Positions 1-4,952 of a stretch of DNA of 8,534 bases are shown in pieces. The translations under genes were made by a program, and so were the position numbers. The notes under the pieces were generated by a model that saw only the letters and a list, made by a program, of their open reading frames with translations, searched no databases and was not told the origin of the DNA. The stretch lies in the NCBI GenBank assembly GCA_903879875.1, contig CAIRNC010000462.1, forward strand, positions 1-8,534, given 5' to 3'. This stretch comes from an uncultured Bacteroidota bacterium (GTDB taxonomy: Bacteria; Bacteroidota; Bacteroidia; Flavobacteriales; Flavobacteriaceae). Position 1 is the first letter of the stretch, and the number at the start of each line of letters is the position of its first letter.

Positions 1-690
1 AATCGAAAAATAGCTTCGTTAAAAGCATTTTATAAATTTCTATTGAAAACCAAACAAATAGAAGTAAGTCCTTTATTAAAACACAAATCACTCAAAACAC
101 CTAAAAAACTTCAAATACCATTTTCTGAAAAAGAATTGGATAATGTGCTGCATGTCATTCCATTTGCTGAAGGTTTTGAAGGCACGAGAGACAAACTGAT
201 TATCGATTTGTTTTACACTACCGGAATTCGACGATCTGAATTGATTCATTTGAAAATTAGCAACATTGATTTTTCAAATCAAACGCTAAAAGTGCTAGGC
301 AAACGAAACAAAGAAAGAATCCTACCGATTTTGCCAATTGTTTCACAACAAATGCAATTTTATCTAACAGAACGGGCTTATTTAGAGCAAATTAAAGATT
401 TTGATTATTTATTCTTGACTAAAAAGGGGAATTTAATGAACGATTCGCTTGTATATCGTTTAATAAATGACTACTTTAGTAATGTCTCCGAGAAGGTAAA
501 AAAGAGTCCGCATATTCTAAGACATACATTTGCTACTCACTTACTTAACAATGGAGCCGATTTGAATTCAGTGAAAGAATTATTAGGACATTCTAGTTTG
601 GCGTCGACACAAATTTATACACACAATAGTTTAGCAGAACTTAAAAAAGTATACGGAGCCGCTCATCCTAGAAATCAAAACCAAGAATAA
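1..690 (+). CDS. xerC: Tyrosine recombinase XerC/XerD family, 5' end outside window
   Basis: Site-specific tyrosine recombinase, probably the XerC-type enzyme that resolves chromosome dimers at dif before cell division. The frame is open from base 1 and reads NRKIASLKAFYKFLL, the end of the SAM-like N-terminal DNA-binding domain, so the gene begins upstream. The TTG at 43 is internal and not the true start. All catalytic residues are visible: Arg in TGIRRSE (codon at 229-231), Lys in VLGKRNKER (codon at 301-303), H-x-x-R in HILRH (codons 511-522), His in LLGHSS (589-591) and the nucleophile Tyr in STQIYTH (616-618). The enzyme therefore looks intact and active. The stop TAA is 29 nt before hpf, so the two genes are probably co-transcribed. 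XerC and XerD cannot be firmly separated here. XerC is preferred because I recall an xerC-hpf-tRNA-tuf order in flavobacteria. No integron, att site or mobile element is seen near it. Confidence 0.9.
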   Translation, partial: NRKIASLKAFYKFLLKTKQIEVSPLLKHKSLKTPKKLQIPFSEKELDNVLHVIPFAEGFEGTRDKLIIDLFYTTGIRRSELIHLKISNIDFSNQTLKVLGKRNKERILPILPIVSQQMQFYLTERAYLEQIKDFDYLFLTKKGNLMNDSLVYRLINDYFSNVSEKVKKSPHILRHTFATHLLNNGADLNSVKELLGHSSLASTQIYTHNSLAELKKVYGAAHPRNQNQE

Positions 691-719
691 AAATGTTTAA
701 CCAATAAAAAAAATTGATT

Positions 720-1022
720 ATGAAGGTAAATGTGAACGCAGTTAATTTTACCGTTGACGGAAAACTAGTAGATTTTGTTCAAGAAAGAATAGGAAAACTA
801 GAAAAGTATTATGACAAAGTAGTTTCTTCGGACGTTTATTTGAAAGTAGAAAAAACAAGCGACAAAGAAAATAAAATTGTCGAAGTGAAAATTCAAGTCC
901 CTGGGGATGAATTTATGGTAAAGAAACAATGTAAAACTTTTGAAGAAGCAGTAGAGCAATCAGCAGAATCATTAGAGCGATTGTTGCTAAAAAGAAAGGA
1001 AAAAATCAATACGCATATTTAA
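720..1022 (+). CDS. hpf: Ribosome hibernation-promoting factor, short HPF/RaiA type
   Basis: A 100-residue protein of the HPF/RaiA (sigma-54 modulation, S30AE) family. These proteins bind the decoding centre of the 30S subunit in slow growth and shut the ribosome down reversibly, with short HPF favouring 100S dimers. The sequence shows the family pattern: a beta strand at the start (KVNVNAVNFTVDGKL), helix 1 (VQERIGKLEKYY), then strands VYLKVEKTS and KIVEVKIQVPGDEFMVKK, and helix 2 (FEEAVEQSAESLERLLLKRKEK) rich in Lys and Arg for rRNA contact. There is no C-terminal dimerisation domain, so this is the short form. I chose the ATG at 720; a TTG at 714 in frame adds only two residues (TTG ATT) and has no support. 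It lies 29 nt after the recombinase gene. Its transcript is predicted to end at the hairpin at 1078-1105, which overlaps the start of the next transcription unit. Confidence 0.92.
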   Translation: MKVNVNAVNFTVDGKLVDFVQERIGKLEKYYDKVVSSDVYLKVEKTSDKENKIVEVKIQVPGDEFMVKKQCKTFEEAVEQSAESLERLLLKRKEKINTHI

Positions 1023-1045
1023 TATAAATTTTTTATCGAAAATGT

Positions 1046-1076
1046 TTTGATTAAAAAACAAAAAGATATACATTTG
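1046..1076 (+). promoter_or_regulatory. Bacteroidota-type promoter for the tRNA-tuf unit
   Basis: TTTG at 1046-1049, then exactly 19 nt, then TACATTTG at 1069-1076. This is a full match to the -33 TTTG and -7 TAnnTTTG consensus described for the primary sigma factor of Bacteroides and Flavobacterium. Transcription should start around 1080-1084, about 32 nt before the first tRNA. It is the only perfect match I found in an intergenic region of this window, which fits a gene cluster needing very strong transcription. The start point is inferred, not seen. Confidence 0.8.
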
Positions 1077-1077
1077 C

Positions 1078-1105
1078 AGTCCGTTAGAAATAGCGGACTT
1101 TTTTT
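1078..1105 (+). terminator. Intrinsic terminator of the xerC-hpf unit
   Basis: Inverted repeat AGTCCGTT (1078-1085) and AGCGGACT (1092-1099) with loop AGAAAT: eight pairs including one G-U, followed directly by a run of seven T (1099-1105). This is a standard Rho-independent terminator for RNA coming from hpf. Its left arm overlaps the predicted start site of the promoter at 1046-1076, so RNA started there would lack much of the left arm and should not be terminated. Confidence 0.78.
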
Positions 1106-1114
1106 ATTGAAATT

Positions 1115-1188
1115 GCCAGTGTAGCTCAGTTGGCTAGAGCAGCTGATTTGTAATCAGCAGGTCGTGGGTTCGAGTCCCTCCACCGGCT
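1115..1188 (+). tRNA. tRNA-Thr (anticodon TGT)
   Basis: Cloverleaf with D stem GCTC/GAGC, anticodon stem GCTGA/TCAGC (1142-1146, 1154-1158) and anticodon TGT at 1149-1151, reading ACA and related Thr codons. The T arm has the loop TTCGAGT. The acceptor stem GCCAGTG/CACCGGC has one mismatch, A1118 against C1184 (pair 4:69), and the T stem has a T-T mismatch (1165/1179, pair 50:64). The discriminator base is T1188 and the CCA tail is not encoded (CAA follows). It is the first gene of the tRNA-tuf unit. Confidence 0.95.
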
Positions 1189-1200
1189 CAATAGATATAA

Positions 1201-1330
1201 GATTTTAGATTAACGATATTAGATTTCAGAGTGTTTGAAGTATTAATTTCGCTGTATTTGTTGAATTTGTTAGATTGTTTGAGAAATAACAGCTTTTAAA
1301 TCAAAAATCGTTAATCCTCAATCTAAAATC
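1201..1330. repeat. Inverted repeat modules filling the tRNA-Thr/tRNA-Tyr spacer
   Basis: The 156-nt spacer 1189-1344 has no gene. Its left edge, GATTTTAGATTAACGAT (1201-1217), is repeated in inverse orientation at the right edge, split in two: ATCGTTAATC (1307-1316) and AATCTAAAATC (1320-1330). If paired, they give a stem of about 17 bp with a bulge of about 7 nt on the right side, enclosing roughly 90 nt. A further piece of the same module, AGATTTCAGA (1221-1230), has its reverse complement in TCTGAAAT (1329-1336). The loop also holds two near-identical tandem units, ATTTGTTGA (1256-1264) and ATTTGTTAGA (1265-1274). It looks like a dispersed AT-rich intergenic repeat; I recall similar strings in flavobacterial genomes but cannot check this here. 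Confidence 0.6.
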
Positions 1331-1344
1331 TGAAATTTAAAAAG

Positions 1345-1425
1345 GGGGAGATACTCAAGCGGCCAACGAGGGCAGACTGTAAATCTGCTGTGTGAACTTC
1401 GCAGGTTCGAATCCTGCTCTCCCCA
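1345..1425 (+). tRNA. tRNA-Tyr (anticodon GTA)
   Basis: Class II tRNA of 81 nt with a long variable arm. The acceptor stem GGGGAGA/TCTCCCC is perfect, the anticodon stem is GCAGA/TCTGC (1372-1376, 1384-1388) with anticodon GTA at 1379-1381, and the T arm is GCAGG-TTCGAAT-CCTGC (1401-1417). The discriminator is A1425 and CCA is not encoded. It is the second tRNA of the tRNA-tuf unit, at the same position as tyrU in the E. coli thrU-tyrU-glyT-thrT-tufB operon. Confidence 0.96.
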
Positions 1426-1441
1426 CAAAATGAAGTTTTAA

Positions 1442-1489
1442 AGTTTCGAGTTTCATGTTTAATAAACTTGAAACGTTAAGCCTGAAACT
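1442..1489. repeat. Nested palindrome in the tRNA-Tyr/tRNA-Thr spacer
   Basis: The 75-nt spacer 1426-1500 folds on itself. The inner arms GTTTCATGTTT (1450-1460) and AAACTTGAAAC (1464-1474) pair at 10 of 11 positions around a 3-nt loop. The outer arms AGTTTC (1442-1447) and GAAACT (1484-1489) pair perfectly. The core word GTTTCA/TGAAAC occurs again and again in both orientations. The sequence is unrelated to the repeat in the previous spacer. There is no T-run after it, so it is not a terminator. It may act as a processing signal between tRNAs or simply be a small dispersed repeat. It stands where E. coli carries glyT. Confidence 0.6.
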
Positions 1490-1500
1490 AAAATTTCTCT

Positions 1501-1572
1501 GCCGACTTAGCTCAGGGGTAGAGTGCTTCCTTGGTAAGGAAGAGGTCACGGGTTCAATTCCCGTAGTTGGCT
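1501..1572 (+). tRNA. tRNA-Thr (anticodon GGT)
   Basis: Acceptor stem GCCGACT/AGTTGGC pairs fully with one G-T. The anticodon stem is CTTCC/GGAAG (1526-1530, 1538-1542) with anticodon GGT at 1533-1535, reading ACC and ACU. The T arm is ACGGG-TTCAATT-CCCGT. The discriminator is T1572 and CCA is not encoded. It lies 61 nt before tuf, at the same position as thrT before tufB in E. coli. The two Thr tRNAs of this unit together read most Thr codons. Confidence 0.96.
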
Positions 1573-1633
1573 CAATAATATTGAAAATTTGAACACTAAT
1601 ATATTATATAACTAAGATTAAAAATTAAGTAAA

Positions 1634-2821
1634 ATGGCAAAAGAAACCTTTAACCGTAACAAGCCCCATTTAAATATTGGGACAATCGGACACGTGGATC
1701 ACGGAAAAACAACTTTAACTGCAGCAATAACTAAAGTGTTATCTGATGCTGGTTACTGTCAAGCGAAATCGTTTGACCAAATTGATAATGCTCCTGAAGA
1801 AAAAGAAAGAGGTATTACAATTAATACATCTCACGTTGAGTATGAAACAGCTAATCGTCATTACGCTCACGTTGACTGTCCAGGTCACGCGGATTACGTA
1901 AAAAACATGGTTACTGGTGCTGCTCAAATGGACGGTGCTATCCTTGTTGTAGCTGCAACTGACGGACCAATGCCACAAACACGTGAGCACATCCTTTTAG
2001 GTCGCCAAGTAGGTATTCCTAGAATGGTAGTATTCATGAACAAAGTGGATATGGTTGATGATGCTGAGTTATTAGAACTTGTTGAAATGGAAATTAGAGA
2101 TTTATTGAATTTCTATGAGTACGATGGAGATAATTGTCCAGTAATTCAAGGTTCTGCTCTTGGAGGATTAAATAATGATGCTGCTTGGGTACCAAAAATC
2201 ATTGAATTAATGGAAGCTTGTGATTCATGGATTGAAGAACCAGTTCGTGATACAGCAAAACCATTTTTGATGCCTGTTGAAGATGTATTTACAATTACTG
2301 GTCGTGGAACTGTTGCTACAGGTCGTATCGAAACAGGTATTGCAAACACAGGAGATCCAGTTGAAATCATTGGTATGGGAGCTGAAAAATTAACTTCTAC
2401 TATTACAGGAGTTGAGATGTTCCGCAAAATCCTTGATAGAGGAGAAGCTGGAGATAACGTTGGTTTATTGTTAAGAGGTGTTGATAAAGAATCTATCAAA
2501 AGAGGAATGGTTATCATTAAACCAGGATCAGTAAAACCACACGCTACTTTCAAAGCTGAGGTGTATATCTTGAAAAAAGAAGAAGGTGGACGTCACACTC
2601 CATTCCATAATAACTACCGTCCACAGTTCTACGTACGTACAACTGACGTTACAGGAGTTATTACTTTACCAGAAGGTGTTGAGATGGTTATGCCAGGAGA
2701 CAACTTAACTATTAATGTTGCTTTGTTAAGCCCAATCGCAATGAGCGTTGGTTTACGTTTCGCTATCCGTGAAGGTGGTAGAACAGTAGGTGCTGGACAA
2801 GTAACTGAAATAGTAGGTTAA
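1634..2821 (+). CDS. tuf: Elongation factor Tu
   Basis: A 395-residue translational GTPase, normal length, that delivers aminoacyl-tRNA to the ribosomal A site in the cytoplasm. Domain 1 carries all GTP motifs: G1 GHVDHGKT (19-26), switch I ending RGITINTSH (59-67), G3 DCPGH (81-85) with the catalytic His85, G4 NKVD (137-140) and G5 SAL (175-177). Domains 2 and 3 follow, with GRGTVATGRIETG in domain 2, and YVRTTDVTG and the C-terminal strand GAGQVTEIVG in domain 3. The start ATG is preceded by an A-rich stretch without a Shine-Dalgarno sequence, usual for this phylum. It follows three tRNA genes and is expected to be co-transcribed with them from the promoter at 1046-1076, giving EF-Tu and its tRNA ligands together. 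A strong terminator follows. I see no missing residue or frameshift. Confidence 0.98.
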   Translation: MAKETFNRNKPHLNIGTIGHVDHGKTTLTAAITKVLSDAGYCQAKSFDQIDNAPEEKERGITINTSHVEYETANRHYAHVDCPGHADYVKNMVTGAAQMDGAILVVAATDGPMPQTREHILLGRQVGIPRMVVFMNKVDMVDDAELLELVEMEIRDLLNFYEYDGDNCPVIQGSALGGLNNDAAWVPKIIELMEACDSWIEEPVRDTAKPFLMPVEDVFTITGRGTVATGRIETGIANTGDPVEIIGMGAEKLTSTITGVEMFRKILDRGEAGDNVGLLLRGVDKESIKRGMVIIKPGSVKPHATFKAEVYILKKEEGGRHTPFHNNYRPQFYVRTTDVTGVITLPEGVEMVMPGDNLTINVALLSPIAMSVGLRFAIREGGRTVGAGQVTEIVG

Positions 2822-2837
2822 TTTATAAATAATTAGT

Positions 2838-2873
2838 AAAGCCAGTGTCGTTAATTTAATGACACTGGTTTTT
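2838..2873 (+). terminator. Long hairpin terminator after tuf
   Basis: A stem of 16 pairs with a 3-nt ATT loop: the core CCAGTGTC (2842-2849) pairs with GACACTGG (2861-2868). It extends inward through G-T and TTA/TAA pairs and outward through a G-T pair and AAA/TTT. The right arm ends in five T (2869-2873). The form is that of an efficient intrinsic terminator. It starts 16 nt after the tuf stop codon, and the following tRNA-Trp begins at 2877, so there is no room for a separate promoter after it. Confidence 0.82.
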
Positions 2874-2876
2874 AAT

Positions 2877-2950
2877 ACGGGCGTAGTTCAAGGGTAGAAT
2901 AGCGGTCTCCAAAACCGTTGATGGGGGTTCGAATCCCTCCGCCCGTGCCA
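2877..2950 (+). tRNA. tRNA-Trp (anticodon CCA), 3' CCA encoded
   Basis: Acceptor stem ACGGGCG/CGCCCGT is perfect. The D stem is GTTC/GAAT with one G-T, the anticodon stem GCGGT/ACCGT with one G-T (2902-2906, 2914-2918), and the anticodon CCA is at 2909-2911. The T arm is GGGGG-TTCGAAT-CCCTC with one G-T pair. The discriminator G2947 is the usual identity base for Trp. CCA at 2948-2950 is encoded in the DNA, unlike the three other tRNAs here. It lies 17 nt before secE, so it is probably cut out of the secE-nusG-rpl precursor RNA. Confidence 0.96.
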
Positions 2951-2967
2951 CTTAAACAAAAATTATA

Positions 2968-3162
2968 ATGAAAGTTGTAAATTATATATCAGAAGCGTTT
3001 GAAGAATTAAAAACAAACGTTACTTGGCCAGAATGGGCAGAAGTACAACGTTTAACAATTGTAGTTGCTGTTTTTTCTGTCGTATTTGCACTCTCAACAT
3101 GGGGTGTAGATGAAATTTTTGCAAAGTCTTTGGAAGGTTTTTTTACTTGGATAAAAGCTTAA
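2968..3162 (+). CDS. secE: Preprotein translocase subunit SecE
   Basis: A 64-residue inner-membrane protein, the short one-helix SecE typical of most bacteria. SecE clamps the SecY channel of the SecYEG translocon. An amphipathic N-terminal helix (NYISEAFEELKTN) leads into the family hallmark VTWPEW (18-23), followed by a single transmembrane helix at about residues 29-47 (LTIVVAVFSVVFALSTWGV) and a short tail. The ATG at 2968 follows an A-rich stretch. It sits between tRNA-Trp and nusG, 10 nt from the latter, in the nearly universal secE-nusG pair. Confidence 0.95.
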   Translation: MKVVNYISEAFEELKTNVTWPEWAEVQRLTIVVAVFSVVFALSTWGVDEIFAKSLEGFFTWIKA

Positions 3163-3172
3163 TATTTTTATA

Positions 3173-3724
3173 ATGACAGACAATATTGTAAAAAAATGGT
3201 ACGTTGTTAGAGCGGTTAGCGGACAGGAAAATAAAGTAAAAGCTTATATCGAAACCGAAATCAATAGATTAGGTATGGGTGATTATATTTCTCAAGTATT
3301 AGTGCCTACTGAAAAAGTAGTTACTGTGAAAGACGGAAAAAAAATCGTTAAAGATAAAGTTTATTTTTCTGGATATGTCATGATTGAAGCTAATCTAGCT
3401 GGTGAAATACCTCATATTATTAAATCAATATCAGGCGTAATTGGCTTTCTTGGAGAAGTGAAAGGTGGAGACCCTGTGCCGTTACGACTTTCAGAAGTGA
3501 ATAGAATGCTAGGAAAAGTGGATGAATTATCTGTTAAAGTAGATTCTCAAGCTATTCCATTTAATTTAGGAGAAACAATCAAAGTTATTGATGGTCCTTT
3601 CAACGGATTTAACGGAACTGTTGAAAAAATTAATGAAGAAAAGCGTAAACTTGAAGTTATGGTGAAAATTTTCGGAAGAAAAACACCATTAGAATTGAGT
3701 TTTATGCAAGTTGAAAAAGTATAA
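3173..3724 (+). CDS. nusG: Transcription termination/antitermination factor NusG
   Basis: A 183-residue protein of normal NusG size. It binds RNA polymerase over the cleft, modulates pausing, and links transcription to Rho or to the ribosome through S10. The NGN domain begins KKWYVVRAVSGQENKVKAYI (7-26), with the hydrophobic patch YFSGYVMIEANL further on. After a short linker, the KOW domain covers about residues 131-183, with the motif VIDGPFNGFNGTVEKI and the closing strand LELSFMQVEKV. The start is 10 nt after the secE stop, so the two are translated from one message. It is followed by a 66-nt spacer with a hairpin before rplK. Confidence 0.97.
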   Translation: MTDNIVKKWYVVRAVSGQENKVKAYIETEINRLGMGDYISQVLVPTEKVVTVKDGKKIVKDKVYFSGYVMIEANLAGEIPHIIKSISGVIGFLGEVKGGDPVPLRLSEVNRMLGKVDELSVKVDSQAIPFNLGETIKVIDGPFNGFNGTVEKINEEKRKLEVMVKIFGRKTPLELSFMQVEKV

Positions 3725-3747
3725 TTTTTGTTACATCTATAATAAAC

Positions 3748-3775
3748 CACATCAATCGCTTCCAATGATGATGTG
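3748..3775 (+). promoter_or_regulatory. Hairpin upstream of rplK, candidate L1 translational operator
   Basis: CACATCA (3748-3754) pairs with TGATGTG (3769-3775). Skipping one bulged A (3755), TCG (3756-3758) pairs with TGA (3766-3768), giving about 10 pairs around a 7-nt loop. No T-run follows, so it is not a terminator. It ends 15 nt before the rplK start. In E. coli, L1 represses the rplKA message by binding a structure just before rplK that mimics its 23S rRNA site, and the position here is the same. A role in L1 binding is inference from position; I have not matched the detailed L1 motif. Confidence 0.35.
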
Positions 3776-3790
3776 TTAAATTTAAAAAAA

Positions 3791-4237
3791 ATGGCTAAAG
3801 AGATTAGTAAAGTAGTTAAACTACAAGTTAAGGGAGGTGCCGCGAATCCATCGCCACCGGTTGGACCTGCTTTAGGTGCTGCTGGTGTTAATATCATGGA
3901 GTTCTGTAAGCAATTTAATGCTAGAACCCAAGATAAAGCCGGCAAAGTTTGCCCAGTGCAAATTACAGTGTATAAAGACAAATCTTTCGAGTTTGTTGTA
4001 AAAACACCACCTGCTGCTATTCAATTAATGGATGCTGCAAAGCTAAAGTCTGGTTCAGGAGAGCCTAATCGTAAAAAAGTAGCTAGCGTTACTTGGGACG
4101 TGATTAGAGCAATCGCAGAGGACAAAATGGTTGATTTAAATTCGTTCACTATCGAATCTGCTATGAGCATGATCGCAGGAACGGCTAGGTCTATGGGTAT
4201 AACAATATCAGGAGAATCTCCTCTAAAACAAGCGTAA
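3791..4237 (+). CDS. rplK: 50S ribosomal protein L11
   Basis: A 148-residue protein that binds the GTPase-associated centre of 23S rRNA (H43/H44) with the L10-L12 stalk, and the target region of thiostrepton-type antibiotics. The N-terminal domain has the proline-rich hallmark ANPSPPVGPALG (18-29) and the following GVNIMEFCKQFN. The C-terminal RNA-binding domain begins after KTPPAAIQL and ends with ARSMGITISG. I chose the ATG at 3791, which gives the family N-terminus MAKEISKVVKLQ. A GTG at 3773 in the same frame would add six residues and lies inside the upstream hairpin. An A-rich run precedes the ATG. Only 3 nt separate it from rplA, so translation of L11 and L1 is probably coupled. Confidence 0.97.
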   Translation: MAKEISKVVKLQVKGGAANPSPPVGPALGAAGVNIMEFCKQFNARTQDKAGKVCPVQITVYKDKSFEFVVKTPPAAIQLMDAAKLKSGSGEPNRKKVASVTWDVIRAIAEDKMVDLNSFTIESAMSMIAGTARSMGITISGESPLKQA

Positions 4238-4240
4238 GAC

Positions 4241-4930
4241 ATGGCAAAATTGACAAAAAAACAAAAAGAAGCTGCTTCAAAAATTGAAAAGAACAAACTT
4301 TACTCTTTAAAAGATGCTGCGGCATTGATTAAAGTAGTTGCTTCTGCAAAATTTGATGAGTCTGTTGATATCGCAGTTCGTTTGGGTGTAGATCCAAGAA
4401 AAGCGAATCAAATGGTAAGAGGTGTTGTAACATTACCACACGGTACTGGTAAAGATGTAAAAGTATTAGCATTGGTTACTCCTGATAAAGAAGCGGAAGC
4501 TAAAGAAGCAGGTGCTGACTATGTTGGTCTTGATGATTATTTACAAAAAATTAAAGACGGTTGGACAGATGTTGATGTTATCATCACTATGCCAAGCGTA
4601 ATGGGTAAATTAGGTCCATTAGGTCGTATTTTAGGACCTAGAGGTTTAATGCCAAACCCTAAAACTGGTACTGTAACTATGGATGTTGCAAAAGCAGTTC
4701 TAGAAGTTAAAGCTGGTAAAATTGACTTTAAAGTTGACAAAACTGGTATCATACATGCAGGAATTGGAAGAATTTCTTTCGATGCTGATAAAATTGTAGA
4801 TAACGCTCACGAAATTATTCAAACATTAATCAAACTTAAACCAACTGCGGCTAAAGGAACTTACATCAAAAGTATTTACCTAACTAGCACAATGAGTCCT
4901 GCAATTGCATTGGACCCTAAAGCAGTATAA
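4241..4930 (+). CDS. rplA: 50S ribosomal protein L1
   Basis: A 229-residue protein of normal length that forms the mobile L1 stalk at the E site and helps move deacylated tRNA out. In many bacteria it also represses its own operon. Visible family features are FDESVDIAVRLGVDPRKANQ near the N-terminus, GVVTLPHGTGK, the highly conserved loop GPLGRILGPRGLMPNPK (125-141) of domain II, and the C-terminal KGTYIKSIYLTSTMSPAI returning to domain I. The start is 3 nt after the rplK stop with no recognisable ribosome binding site, which points to translational coupling to rplK. Confidence 0.98.
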   Translation: MAKLTKKQKEAASKIEKNKLYSLKDAAALIKVVASAKFDESVDIAVRLGVDPRKANQMVRGVVTLPHGTGKDVKVLALVTPDKEAEAKEAGADYVGLDDYLQKIKDGWTDVDVIITMPSVMGKLGPLGRILGPRGLMPNPKTGTVTMDVAKAVLEVKAGKIDFKVDKTGIIHAGIGRISFDADKIVDNAHEIIQTLIKLKPTAAKGTYIKSIYLTSTMSPAIALDPKAV

Positions 4931-4952
4931 TTGGTAGTTAAAAATTTTTAGT

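Noticed and set aside
43..45. TTG as the start of the recombinase gene
   Set aside because: The frame is open from base 1 and the upstream residues match the recombinase N-terminal domain, so the gene is simply cut by the window edge.
1..690. Recombinase gene as sign of an integrated mobile element or integron
   Set aside because: No attachment repeats, cassette array, transposase or phage genes are seen; the gene sits next to hpf in housekeeping context, as expected for Xer.
1253..1269. Possible internal promoter (TGTATTTG, TGAATTTG) in the first tRNA spacer
   Set aside because: Each has one mismatch to TAnnTTTG and the only upstream TTTG (1234-1237) is at 15 or 24 nt, off the preferred spacing; too weak to annotate.
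1355..1549. Reverse-strand open frame of 64 codons
   Set aside because: It runs antisense through tRNA-Tyr and into tRNA-Thr; the protein has no recognisable family and the frame is explained by the tRNA genes.
1739..1990. Reverse-strand open frame within tuf
   Set aside because: Antisense shadow of a highly conserved coding region, low-complexity and Cys/Phe-rich translation with no recognised domain.
2146..2553. Reverse-strand open frame of 135 codons within tuf
   Set aside because: Fully inside tuf; the codon bias of EF-Tu produces open antisense frames. No family resemblance.
3773..3775. GTG as the start of rplK
   Set aside because: Adds six non-conserved residues and lies in the hairpin; the ATG at 3791 yields the conserved L11 N-terminus.
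3547..3981. Reverse-strand open frame of 144 codons over nusG end and rplK start
   Set aside because: Overlaps two certain genes and would place coding sequence across the nusG-rplK hairpin; translation unlike any known family.
4021..4296. Reverse-strand open frame over the rplK-rplA junction
   Set aside because: Antisense shadow of two conserved ribosomal protein genes.
4537..4752. Reverse-strand open frame within rplA
   Set aside because: Antisense shadow of the conserved L1 domain II segment; no recognisable domain.
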